The notes under the pieces: generated by a model
The model's input: only the letters and a program-made list of their open reading frames with translations
What the model was told of the DNA's origin: nothing
The model's database searches: none
Shown here: in pieces, positions 6,967 to 13,893 of the stretch
Numbering within the stretch: position 1 is the stretch's first letter
How the letters are laid out: each line of letters opens with the position of its first letter
Program-made: the position numbers and the translations under genes
From: a virus
Virus record (IMG/VR): IMGVR_UViG_3300032224_000514
Span: 1-22,335 of that record
DNA length: 22,335 nucleotides
Strand: one strand, 5' to 3'

Positions 6967-7440
6967 GTGGAACAGATCGGGTGGGTGCTTAGTTTGTTAC
7001 CAGATAGTATTTTTATCTGGCTCACATACATTCTAGCAGGCGCAGGGATGGCATTGTATATTGCCAGTAAGTTAGTTAAACTCATTCCGCTAATGGGTCA
7101 ATACAAACTTCCTGCAGAATTAATCGGTGTGGTATTATTAGTTGTAGGGTCGTATTTGATGGGCGGCCATGGAGTGCAGGCTGCTTGGGAAGCTCGTGTT
7201 AAAGAACTACAGGCTAAACTTGAAGCTGCACAAGTAGAAAGTCAAAAAGTTAATACTGTAATCGAAACCAAAGTAGTAGAGAAAATAAAATACATCGATA
7301 GAAAAGTCGAAGTAGTACGCACACAGATAGAAAAAGACAAAGAAATTATCAATGCAGATTGTAAAGTCAATGAAACAGCGATAAAAGATTACAATGCTGC
7401 TATTTCTGACCCCGACGATGCTAAAAAGGAATCCAAATGA
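6967..7440 (+). CDS. Probable inner-membrane spanin with two N-terminal TM segments
   Basis: A 157-residue protein starting at GTG 6967, two bases after the endolysin stop. Residues about 13-34 (SIFIWLTYILAGAGMALYIA) and 50-66 (LIGVVLLVVGSYLMG) are hydrophobic. From about 72 on there is a long charged coiled coil (WEARVKELQAKLEAAQVESQ and on to about 140) that would reach across the periplasm. One Cys (in NADCKVN) could form a dimer disulphide. An outer-membrane spanin lipoprotein overlaps its end (ATGA), the classic Rz/Rz1 order. Two TM segments rather than one is unusual and could mean a merged holin-like and spanin function. The spanin role is inferred from architecture and neighbours. Confidence 0.75.
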   Translation: MEQIGWVLSLLPDSIFIWLTYILAGAGMALYIASKLVKLIPLMGQYKLPAELIGVVLLVVGSYLMGGHGVQAAWEARVKELQAKLEAAQVESQKVNTVIETKVVEKIKYIDRKVEVVRTQIEKDKEIINADCKVNETAIKDYNAAISDPDDAKKESK

Positions 7441-7709
7441 ACAAACTAATATCAGTGTGTTTAGTTGGGCTACTGGTAACAGGATGCAGCACTACAGCAC
7501 CCGTTGCTGTGAAATTTCCAGAAGCACCGCCATCATTAATGGCACCAGCTGGTAAACTAACACCATTAACTAAAGAAAAGCCAGAACTAAGTGACATTAT
7601 TGAAAATGCCAATGAAAATGCTGGAAAATATTACGAACTTAGAGAAAAATACCGGGCTTGGCAGGAATGGTACAATACGCAGAAGAAGATTTTTGAATCT
7701 GTGAAATAA
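7437..7709 (+). CDS. Outer-membrane spanin lipoprotein (o-spanin, Rz1-like)
   Basis: A 90-residue lipoprotein with a signal peptide ending in the lipobox L-V-T-G-C (Cys17), so the mature chain is about 74 residues, anchored in the outer membrane (Ser follows Cys, so no inner-membrane retention signal). The mature N-terminus is Pro-rich (KFPEAPPSLMAPAGKLTP), as in Rz1-type proteins, and a short helix follows (KYYELREKYRAWQEWYN). With the upstream coiled-coil protein it would fuse inner and outer membranes in the last lysis step. It overlaps that gene by 4 bases (ATGA). The presence of an o-spanin implies a Gram-negative host. Confidence 0.85.
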   Translation: MNKLISVCLVGLLVTGCSTTAPVAVKFPEAPPSLMAPAGKLTPLTKEKPELSDIIENANENAGKYYELREKYRAWQEWYNTQKKIFESVK

Positions 7710-7715
7710 TAAATA
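7708..7715 (+). promoter_or_regulatory. T4-like late promoter box AATAAATA
   Basis: AATAAATA followed by C, 7 of 8 to TATAAATA, 30 bases before the holin ATG. Unlike other boxes in the window it leaves a normal leader with an AGGAG ribosome site (7726-7730, 7 nt spacing). It overlaps the o-spanin stop codon. Confidence 0.55.
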
Positions 7716-7737
7716 CACTTACAATAGGAGCGAAACT

Positions 7738-8283
7738 ATGTCAGAAGTAATACAGAGCGAAAGCGAGAAGAAAAAAGAAGATTGGATGAACAGTAAATGG
7801 CGTCCAATGATGGGTTGGATGTACTTGTTGGTTTGTATGTTTGACATGATTCTATTCCCAATACTATGGAGTTTACTACAAACAGTAACTCACACTCCTA
7901 TTACACAATGGAATCCACTAACACTACAAGGTGCTGGTTTATTCCACATCGCAATGGGTGCGGTTTTAGGTATTGCGGCATTTGGTCGTACACAAGAAAA
8001 ACTAAACGGAGCAAACAATGGCGGAGCACAAATACCATCAAGCAACTTTACAGCACCTAGCACACCTTCAACAGGATTCGGTGCTCCAACAACAGGCGGC
8101 TTTGGAAGCGCACCTGCAACAGCAGCGCCATCAGCAACAGGCTTTGGTAGTAGTACAGGATTTGGAGCGTCAACGCCTGCACCAAGTACAGCAGTTAACC
8201 CAACACCAAGCTGGGGAACAACACCGATAGCATCAAGCAGTGGTAAACTAGGCCCTGCACCACAACAAGACCCAGTCTTATAA
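7738..8283 (+). CDS. Holin-like membrane protein (3-TM holin type) with FG-rich tail
   Basis: A 181-residue protein. The first 90 residues look like the 3-TM holin group: 'SKWRPMMGWMYLLVCMFDMI' leading into a hydrophobic stretch (24-48), and 'GLFHIAMGAVLGIAAFGRTQEK' as a second segment (67-83). From about 90 to 181 the chain is low-complexity, rich in Ala, Thr, Ser, Pro and Gly with repeated GFG units (TGFGAP, GGFGSAP, TGFGSSTGFGAS), hence probably disordered and probably cytoplasmic. Holins of this kind let the endolysin cross the inner membrane and time lysis. A strong AGGAG lies before the ATG. Topology (2 or 3 TM) is uncertain. Confidence 0.7.
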   Translation: MSEVIQSESEKKKEDWMNSKWRPMMGWMYLLVCMFDMILFPILWSLLQTVTHTPITQWNPLTLQGAGLFHIAMGAVLGIAAFGRTQEKLNGANNGGAQIPSSNFTAPSTPSTGFGAPTTGGFGSAPATAAPSATGFGSSTGFGASTPAPSTAVNPTPSWGTTPIASSSGKLGPAPQQDPVL

Positions 8284-8295
8284 GGAAAATATATC

Positions 8296-8511
8296 ATGAA
8301 AAAACTATTAGCACTTTTGGTTATGGCAGCATTAGTAACTCCGGTTATGGCTGCTGAAGAAGGCACAACTAAAAAAGTATGTTTAGATGTTCAAGGTAAA
8401 GACGGTAAACCAGTTATTGATCCTAAAACTAAAAAACCAAAACAAGATTGCAAGACTGTAAAAGTACATAAAAAACACGAAGGCACAGCGATTCCTGAAA
8501 AGAAAAAATAA
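8296..8511 (+). CDS. Small exported Lys-rich protein, function unknown
   Basis: A 71-residue protein with a clear Sec signal peptide (MKKLLALLVMAALVTPVMA, cleavage near A19/A20). The mature part is about 50 residues, very Lys-rich, with two cysteines (VCLDVQGKDG and KQDCKTVKV) that could form a disulphide in the periplasm. AAGGAAA upstream (8283-8289) is a fair ribosome site. It is the last gene before a strong terminator, in the lysis region, so a periplasmic role late in infection is plausible. No family recognised. Confidence 0.7.
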   Translation: MKKLLALLVMAALVTPVMAAEEGTTKKVCLDVQGKDGKPVIDPKTKKPKQDCKTVKVHKKHEGTAIPEKKK

Positions 8512-8535
8512 TCACTCAGTAAATCTTTATTAAAT

Positions 8536-8565
8536 AATAGGACTGCTTGACAGTCCTATTTTTTT
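8536..8565 (+). terminator. Strong intrinsic terminator
   Basis: A perfect 10-bp stem, AATAGGACTG (8536-8545) and CAGTCCTATT (8551-8560), with a 5-base loop CTTGA and a 7-T run at 8559-8565. It ends the lysis unit that starts upstream at 5050. Confidence 0.9.
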
Positions 8566-8575
8566 CGTATATTAT
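8547..8575 (+). promoter_or_regulatory. Sigma70-type promoter embedded in the terminator
   Basis: TTGACA (8547-8552, perfect -35) begins in the terminator loop and runs into its 3' arm. The spacer of 17 contains the T-run, and TATTAT (8570-8575) is a 5/6 -10. Predicted start near 8582, only about 3 bases before the dnaJ ATG at 8585. This would start the chaperone block with host RNA polymerase right after the late unit ends. Confidence 0.7.
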
Positions 8576-8584
8576 AAAGAGACT

Positions 8585-9427
8585 ATGGATTATTATCAAA
8601 CACTAGGTTTACGTAGAGGCGCATCAGACGCCGACATTAAAAAAGCCTATCGCAGCATGGCGATGAAGCATCATCCTGACCGCGGTGGGGACGAGAAGAA
8701 ATTTAAAGAGATTTCTCAAGCCTATGATTTCTTAAGCGACCCAGAAAAGAAACGTATGATTGATGCTGGTATGGACCCAAATCAGCAACAAGGAGGTTTC
8801 CATCATGGTGGCGGCAACCCATTCGAATTCCATTTTAATACTGGGAATATGGACGACATATTCAGCCAGTTCGGCTTCGGAGGATTTGGCCAACGTCCTA
8901 TGAGAAAAAATAGGCATCTTAACATTACTATAGAACTATCGCTAGAAGAAGTACTCACAGGTAAAGAGTTAAATGCAGAACTTTCTGTCCCAGGAGGACA
9001 AAAGAAAATGATTAACATTTCAGTACCTGCTGGTATTGAAACTGGGCAACAGATTAGATATCAAGGCATGGGCGACCATTCAATGCCAGACATTCCACCA
9101 GGAGACTTATTGGTTAATGTTATCGTACAACATCATCCGCAGTTTCATAGAGAAGGTGATTCATTGATATATGAACATCCTATTTCTGTATGGGATGCAA
9201 TGATCGGAAGTAATATTAACATAACAACGTTAGATAATAAGAATCTAAATGTTATGGTTCCTCCAGGAACACAACCGGATACAGTGTTAGGATGCAAAGG
9301 TGAAGGTCTTCCTAATATGCGTACCAAAGTTCGTGGCAATCTTTTAATCAGATTAAAAGTTCAGATTCCTAGATCGCTTACTCCCAATCAACATGCAATG
9401 ATAAGACAAATAAAAGATGGATTTTAA
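8585..9427 (+). CDS. DnaJ/CbpA-like co-chaperone (type II J-protein, no zinc finger)
   Basis: A 280-residue Hsp40. The J domain spans about 1-62 with the HPD triad at 30-32 (KHHPDRGG), which stimulates DnaK ATPase. A Gly/Phe-rich linker follows (70-112, FGFGGFGQ). The C-terminal substrate-binding region (118-275) has the two beta-barrel halves (NITIELSLEEVLTGKELNAE and the later HPISVWDAMIGSNINITTL). The four CxxCxGxG zinc repeats of DnaJ are absent, so it is CbpA/DnaJB-like. It likely recruits host DnaK for phage protein folding or assembly. Only a weak SD precedes the ATG, and the promoter lies so close that the mRNA may be nearly leaderless. It overlaps the deformylase by 11 bases. Confidence 0.93.
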   Translation: MDYYQTLGLRRGASDADIKKAYRSMAMKHHPDRGGDEKKFKEISQAYDFLSDPEKKRMIDAGMDPNQQQGGFHHGGGNPFEFHFNTGNMDDIFSQFGFGGFGQRPMRKNRHLNITIELSLEEVLTGKELNAELSVPGGQKKMINISVPAGIETGQQIRYQGMGDHSMPDIPPGDLLVNVIVQHHPQFHREGDSLIYEHPISVWDAMIGSNINITTLDNKNLNVMVPPGTQPDTVLGCKGEGLPNMRTKVRGNLLIRLKVQIPRSLTPNQHAMIRQIKDGF

Positions 9428-9911
9428 ACTAGGCCCTCACGAAAGTCTAACAGAAGTTAGCACTCCTTGGAACTTTGAAACTGACGGCGATGCTGTTCAA
9501 CTAGAACAACAAATGATCGATTTCATGAAAGCAAATCATGGAATCGGTCTTGCCGCAAACCAAATAGGCATTTTAAAAAGAGTGTTTGTTATGGGCAGTG
9601 AAAACATTGAAGGATTCCCGAAACCGTTTGCTGTCTTTAACCCTGTTATTAAAGAAGCAAGTAAAGAACTGATCTTAGATCAAGAAGGATGCCTAAGCTA
9701 TCCTGATCTGTTTCTAAAAGTCAAACGTCCAGAGTGGATTGTTGCTGAATATCAAGACAGTCAAGGAAATGTTAACGAAATTAAGATAGATGGATATCTA
9801 AGCAAATGCTTTCAACACGAATACGATCACCTGAATGGCATATGTTTTGTTGACAGGGTATCACGTATGAAGTTACAATTAGCTATGCAGAAACTAAGGA
9901 AAAAGAAATAA
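9417..9911 (+). CDS. def: Peptide deformylase
   Basis: A 164-residue enzyme with all three deformylase motifs in order: GIGLAANQ (42-49), EGCLS (90-94, with metal ligand C92), and HEYDH (134-138, giving two His ligands and the catalytic Glu). It removes the formyl group from nascent N-termini at the ribosome. The C-terminus stops soon after motif 3, as in other phage deformylases, which lack the longer helix of some bacterial forms. Phage deformylases are well known in marine T4-like phages. Here it sits between a co-chaperone and an unfoldase, forming a protein-maturation block, with an 11-base overlap upstream and one base between its stop and the next ATG. Confidence 0.95.
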   Translation: MDFKLGPHESLTEVSTPWNFETDGDAVQLEQQMIDFMKANHGIGLAANQIGILKRVFVMGSENIEGFPKPFAVFNPVIKEASKELILDQEGCLSYPDLFLKVKRPEWIVAEYQDSQGNVNEIKIDGYLSKCFQHEYDHLNGICFVDRVSRMKLQLAMQKLRKKK

Positions 9912-9912
9912 T

Positions 9913-12255
9913 ATGATTGAACCAAGTCAAAGTCTCCAAACTATTTTTGAAAATTCAGTGTCAGTCGCTAAGAAACTCGGTCACGAGTATATTACCATAG
10001 AACATATAGTTTTTGGTATTATGAATGACCCAGAATCTTTTGCAATGATCGAAGGGTTTGGTGCCGATGCTAACTTTATCAAAACAAATCTAGATCATTA
10101 TCTAAAAAATAATCTCAATGATATTAAGACCCTAGATCCTAATAATAGACCACGTAAAACAAACAGTGTCGAACGTGTGCTTAATCGATGCTTTACACAG
10201 GTATTGTTTAGCGGTCGTCAAAAGATGGAAGTATCTGATGTAATCATCAGTGTACTATCAGAAAAGAATAGCTTTGGTTTTTACTTCCTACAAAAGGGAG
10301 GAGTTACTAAAGAAAAGTTTGTACAGTATTTCCAAGAACATCTTGTAGTTGAAGATGAAGAGGAACAAGAAACCAGAGTGATTAATCCTTCACAAGCAGA
10401 TAAGATACTTAATCAGTTCTGTACCAATCTCAGTTTAAAAGCAAAGCAGAAACTCATCGATCCAGTTATCGGTCGTGATGAAGAACTTGAAAAAATACAA
10501 CTTGTACTAGCTCGACGCAACAAGTGTAACGTGCTTATGGTTGGTGACCCGGGTGTAGGTAAAACTGCTATCGCAGAAGGTCTCGCTAGAAAAATCTTTG
10601 AAGGTAAGGTTCCTAAGTTTATCAAAGATCACCAAGTGTATACTTTAGATATTTCAGCGTTACTTGCTGGCAGTAAGTATAGAGGTGACTTCGAAGAACG
10701 TGTCAAGGCTGTGTTGACTGCACTAGAACGCAAAGGTAAAATCATTTTGTTTATCGACGAAGCACACATGATGCAGGGTGCAGGTGCTGCTAATCAAAGT
10801 AGTAACGATATGGCAAATATGTTAAAGCCTATTCTTACTAAAGGCATTATTAAACTCATTGCTTCAACTACATGGGAAGAATATCGCAAGCACTTTGAAA
10901 AGGATCGTGCGCTGATGCGTCGATTCCAACGTATTACTATTGACGAACCAAGTCCAGAGATGACAGTTAAAATCCTTAAAGGTATTAAGAAGTATTACGA
11001 AAAACATCACAACGTTAGAATCTCTGATGCAGCTATCGATCAAGCAGTTAAACTTTCTGTCAAGTATATGGCAGATAAGAAGCTGCCAGATAAAGCCATT
11101 GACATCTTAGATTGTGCAGCCGCTCGATACAAGATCAAAGATGATCCGGAAACTGAAGGCGTTGAACAAATAGTAGATATTGAGCAAGTTACATACGAAC
11201 TTAGCAAAATGATTAACATGCCTTTAGAAACTGTGGCACAGAAAGAAAGCAAGAATCTTGCAGACTTAGAACAAGGCATGAAAGGTTCAGTCTACGGGCA
11301 AGACGATGCTGTTAATACATTGCTTGATAAAATCTTTGTAGCACAAGCAGGAATGAAATCACCTAACAAACCTATCGGGTCATTTTTACTACTTGGACCA
11401 ACTGGTACAGGTAAAACAGAAACTGCTAAAACACTTGCAGACAAGATGGGAATGTCGTTGGTACGATTTGATATGGGTGAATACCAAGAGAAGCACTCTG
11501 TGGCACGATTGATCGGTGCTCCTCCTGGTTATGTTGGCTATGAAGATAATGCTGGTCAACTAATCACTAAGTTGCAGGAAACTCCAAATGCGATTTTGTT
11601 ATTAGACGAAGTTGAAAAAGCACATCCAGATGTTATGAATATTTTGTTAGCATTCATGGACAATGGCTTTATCACTGGTTCGAATGGAAAACAAGCAGAC
11701 GGTCGCAACACTATCTTGCTTATGACATCAAATCTAGGTGCTCGTGATAACGAAAACAATACTATTGGGTTTGGCGATCTTGACAAAGACGGTGAAGATG
11801 ACAAAGCAGTTAAGAAGTTCTTTGCTCCCGAGTTCCGTAATCGTTTAGATGCTATTATCAAGTTCACTAGCCTTAGCAGTGAAGTTGTATTGCAGATTGT
11901 TAAGAAGTTTGTCAGCGAACTCAACGGACAAATGAAAGACAAAGGAATCGAAATTGTTTTAGACAGCAAAGCAACGAAATGGTTAGCAGCAAAAGGCTAT
12001 GACAAGAAGATGGGTGCTAGACCTTTAGCTAGAGTTATTGATAACGAAGTTAAATCTCCGTTAAGTCGACGTATCCTGTTCGGAGATCTAGTAGACGGCG
12101 GTCGTGTAAACATCACAGTTGAAGATGACAAACTGGTATTTACAGTCACTGAACTTCCTAAACCTCTAACTAAAGAAGAAAAGAAAGCACTAAAGAGAGC
12201 GATGATTGAAAAGGAGTTAGCTGATGCAATTATCGAAGACCAAGATAACCAGTAG
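9913..12255 (+). CDS. clpA: ClpA-like AAA+ unfoldase with ClpP-docking loop
   Basis: A 780-residue Hsp100 protein with a Clp N-domain (1-145) and two AAA+ modules. D1 has Walker A GDPGVGKT (211-218), Walker B LFIDEA (279-284) and pore loop KYRG. D2 has Walker A GPTGTGKT (495-502), Walker B LLLDEVEKAH and pore loop GYVGYE. There is no long coiled-coil middle domain as in ClpB, so it is ClpA/ClpC-like. The tripeptide I618-G-F620 sits where ClpA carries its IGL ClpP-binding loop, just before APEFRNRLD. No ClpP or ClpS gene is in the window, so docking on host ClpP is inferred. The extended acidic end (ALKRAMIEKELADAII) is phage-specific. Confidence 0.93.
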   Translation: MIEPSQSLQTIFENSVSVAKKLGHEYITIEHIVFGIMNDPESFAMIEGFGADANFIKTNLDHYLKNNLNDIKTLDPNNRPRKTNSVERVLNRCFTQVLFSGRQKMEVSDVIISVLSEKNSFGFYFLQKGGVTKEKFVQYFQEHLVVEDEEEQETRVINPSQADKILNQFCTNLSLKAKQKLIDPVIGRDEELEKIQLVLARRNKCNVLMVGDPGVGKTAIAEGLARKIFEGKVPKFIKDHQVYTLDISALLAGSKYRGDFEERVKAVLTALERKGKIILFIDEAHMMQGAGAANQSSNDMANMLKPILTKGIIKLIASTTWEEYRKHFEKDRALMRRFQRITIDEPSPEMTVKILKGIKKYYEKHHNVRISDAAIDQAVKLSVKYMADKKLPDKAIDILDCAAARYKIKDDPETEGVEQIVDIEQVTYELSKMINMPLETVAQKESKNLADLEQGMKGSVYGQDDAVNTLLDKIFVAQAGMKSPNKPIGSFLLLGPTGTGKTETAKTLADKMGMSLVRFDMGEYQEKHSVARLIGAPPGYVGYEDNAGQLITKLQETPNAILLLDEVEKAHPDVMNILLAFMDNGFITGSNGKQADGRNTILLMTSNLGARDNENNTIGFGDLDKDGEDDKAVKKFFAPEFRNRLDAIIKFTSLSSEVVLQIVKKFVSELNGQMKDKGIEIVLDSKATKWLAAKGYDKKMGARPLARVIDNEVKSPLSRRILFGDLVDGGRVNITVEDDKLVFTVTELPKPLTKEEKKALKRAMIEKELADAIIEDQDNQ

Positions 12256-12895
12256 AAAGTTCTACAATAAATGGTTGTATAAAGTTTCTCTAAAAATGCC
12301 AGGAATGGCAGTATTTCGAAACAAAACTCTGGATGATGTTGAGCAATACTGCTTGATAGTCACTCCGGAGACTAAAGAAAGGTCTTATTCATTAGCTGCC
12401 AAAGTCTACGCTAATAAAGAATATCTCTTAGAGATGGTTAGATTCCTAAAGACGTATGACGAATCTATCTGGTCAAAGCGTATAGAAACAGATACTGTTG
12501 ATCTTTATACCAATGATAAAGAGTTTTACGATGCTGTTTCTATAAAGTTTGACAACATGCTGGTTCATAGATTTGAGCCATCTGGTGAAACAATAGATTC
12601 TCATACTATTGTAGGAAAGAAACTGCCGCATAACAAATATCAGTTTAGAGTTTATCTACTGCCTCATAAAATGGCACACGACAAATCAACTAAGCAACAA
12701 TACATTAACTGGATTAAAAAGCAAGGTGACAAGATTACCTGCACTCCTGCTGTAGAAAGTTGGTTTCTAACTACAGACTGGAACTGGGACCGTAGATATG
12801 TACTAGTCGAAGATGAACAAACCCTGTTAATGCTTAAACTACGTAATGCTGAAGTTGTAGGTCGTATTTACAAATATGTAGTTTCCGATAAATAA
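12224..12895 (+). CDS. Conserved phage protein, function unknown
   Basis: A 223-residue soluble protein starting MQLSKTKITSRKFYNKWLYK. The ATG at 12224 has AAGGAG at 12209-12214 (9 nt spacing) inside the end of the unfoldase gene, which it overlaps by 32 bases. It is mixed alpha/beta, with several aromatic blocks (SRKFYNKWLYKVSL, HNKYQFRVYLLPHK, WFLTTDWNWDRRYVLVED). No catalytic motif or membrane segment is apparent. Co-transcription with dnaJ, def and clpA could place it in the same process, but the operon link is the only evidence. Its stop overlaps the late promoter of the next gene. Confidence 0.7.
   Translation: MQLSKTKITSRKFYNKWLYKVSLKMPGMAVFRNKTLDDVEQYCLIVTPETKERSYSLAAKVYANKEYLLEMVRFLKTYDESIWSKRIETDTVDLYTNDKEFYDAVSIKFDNMLVHRFEPSGETIDSHTIVGKKLPHNKYQFRVYLLPHKMAHDKSTKQQYINWIKKQGDKITCTPAVESWFLTTDWNWDRRYVLVEDEQTLLMLKLRNAEVVGRIYKYVVSDK
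12887..12894 (+). promoter_or_regulatory. T4-like late promoter box GATAAATA, 12 nt before ATG
   Basis: GATAAATA overlaps the stop of the upstream gene. The distance from its first base to the ATG at 12899 is exactly 12, which puts the expected transcription start at or next to the start codon. No ribosome site is present between them. Confidence 0.65.
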
Positions 12896-12898
12896 CAG

Positions 12899-13252
12899 AT
12901 GTCCACTGAAATCCTAACTCTACTATCAAACATCACTACAGAATCAGCTGATGCTAACTTCACTTATGGTGCAAAATGCAAAGGTGCTGGCTATCAAAAG
13001 GGCGGAGATGGCGTACATACTGCCGTTTACGTATTCAATAATTTTAAAGGAACTGTTAAAATACAGGCTACTTTAGAACTTTATCCTGGTGATAACGATT
13101 GGTTTGATGTTACAGGAACAGAACTTGGCGGAGACAGTACAGTTATTAATGCTGCTACCCTTTCTCGCACGTTTGTAGGCAAGTTTGTGTGGATTCGTGC
13201 TGCATATAATCTACAAAACGGTACAATCACCGAAATCCGTTATAATTACTAA
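12899..13252 (+). CDS. Predicted virion protein, beta-rich
   Basis: A 117-residue protein with no helix-forming core after residue 12 and many alternating hydrophobic strands (HTAVYVFNNFKGTVKIQATL, WFDVTGTEL, KFVWIRAAYNLQNGTITEIR), ending in YNY. It suggests a small beta-sandwich such as a capsid decoration or fibre-associated protein. Similar short proteins occur in marine T4-like phages in my recollection, without assigned function. The late box ends only 4 bases before the ATG and no Shine-Dalgarno sequence is present, so translation may be leaderless. Confidence 0.65.
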   Translation: MSTEILTLLSNITTESADANFTYGAKCKGAGYQKGGDGVHTAVYVFNNFKGTVKIQATLELYPGDNDWFDVTGTELGGDSTVINAATLSRTFVGKFVWIRAAYNLQNGTITEIRYNY

Positions 13253-13264
13253 CCAGCACTAAAC

Positions 13265-13272
13265 GATAAATA
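13265..13272 (+). promoter_or_regulatory. T4-like late promoter box GATAAATA
   Basis: GATAAATA followed by T, in a 24-base gap between genes. It is exactly 12 nt before an in-frame ATG at 13277 and 33 nt before the ATG at 13298, which has its own ribosome site. Confidence 0.7.
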
Positions 13273-13297
13273 TAGTATGACTTCTCAGGAACATACT

Positions 13298-13552
13298 ATG
13301 CGTGACATTTTATCAAAACTCGATGCTATCGTTAGCGAAACAGCACTAAACCCTAAAGATCCTAAAGGCGATTACGAAGCCAAATCTAAGGCTCTGCAAG
13401 ATCTAGAGATGGATCCAGAAAGCAAAGATCCTGAGATCAGCAAGGCTATTATTCAACGTAAAGCCGATCTTGAAAAAGAAGCCAAAGCCGCAGGCATTAA
13501 AGAAAGCCTAGCACGTTGGCAAGAACGCTACAAAGCTAGCAGGGGCAAGTAA
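13298..13552 (+). CDS. Small late protein with capsid-targeting-like N-terminus
   Basis: An 84-residue, highly charged helical protein (EAKSKALQDLEMDPESKDPE and on). The start at ATG 13298 (MRDILSKLDAIVSET) was preferred because AGGA (13287-13290) lies 7 nt upstream; the in-frame ATG at 13277 adds MTSQEHT and would be used only on a leaderless mRNA. The N-terminus MRDILSKLDAIVSE ends in V-S-E and resembles the short amphipathic peptides of T4 internal head proteins. It is followed at once by the next gene (TAATG overlap). Function unknown; a packaged internal protein is a hypothesis. Confidence 0.65.
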   Translation: MRDILSKLDAIVSETALNPKDPKGDYEAKSKALQDLEMDPESKDPEISKAIIQRKADLEKEAKAAGIKESLARWQERYKASRGK

Positions 13553-13893
13553 TGTTACTAAAAGAGATGTTTTCGCCTATCGGAGCGCCTAAGGATGATC
13601 AATCTGAAATAGATTGGTTAGGTGATCTCAAGTTCTACATTGACAACAACGATGATATGCTAGACAAGCATTTCTTCCCTGCTATCGAAAAACATAAAAA
13701 ATATCATAAGCATCCAGAAGTATATAAGTTGTATATCAAACCCATTGAAAGAATGGCAGAATGCTACTGTGAAGAGTTTGATGTTGAGAATAAAGAAGAA
13801 AAGTTTCCTAAAGACAAGCTAATCGAACTGGCAAAAAGTATAGCCGATGAGCAAGATAGACATATAGAACGCGGCGACTATGAAACTAAATGA
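13552..13893 (+). CDS. Late phage protein, function unknown
   Basis: A 113-residue helical protein beginning MLLKEMFSPIGAPKDD. The middle has His/Lys/Tyr-rich helices (FFPAIEKHKKYHKHPEVYKL), and 'MAECYCEEFDV' carries two cysteines separated by one residue. The start shares one base with the preceding stop and the end overlaps the next gene by 14 bases, so it is in a coupled series. The first residues (L-K-E-M-F) fit the pattern of N-termini in this block but lack a clear L/I-x-E site. No function assigned. Confidence 0.65.
   Translation: MLLKEMFSPIGAPKDDQSEIDWLGDLKFYIDNNDDMLDKHFFPAIEKHKKYHKHPEVYKLYIKPIERMAECYCEEFDVENKEEKFPKDKLIELAKSIADEQDRHIERGDYETK

Noticed and set aside
7890-8366. 158-aa minus-strand open frame
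   Set aside because: It mirrors the low-complexity Gly/Ala/Pro-coding tail of the holin-like gene, which leaves the opposite frame open; no ribosome site or family.
12260-12270. AATAAATG as another late box; similar ones near 2742 and 16533
   Set aside because: They sit inside coding sequences and are not followed by a gene start, and AATAAATG/AATAAATC miss the final consensus A.
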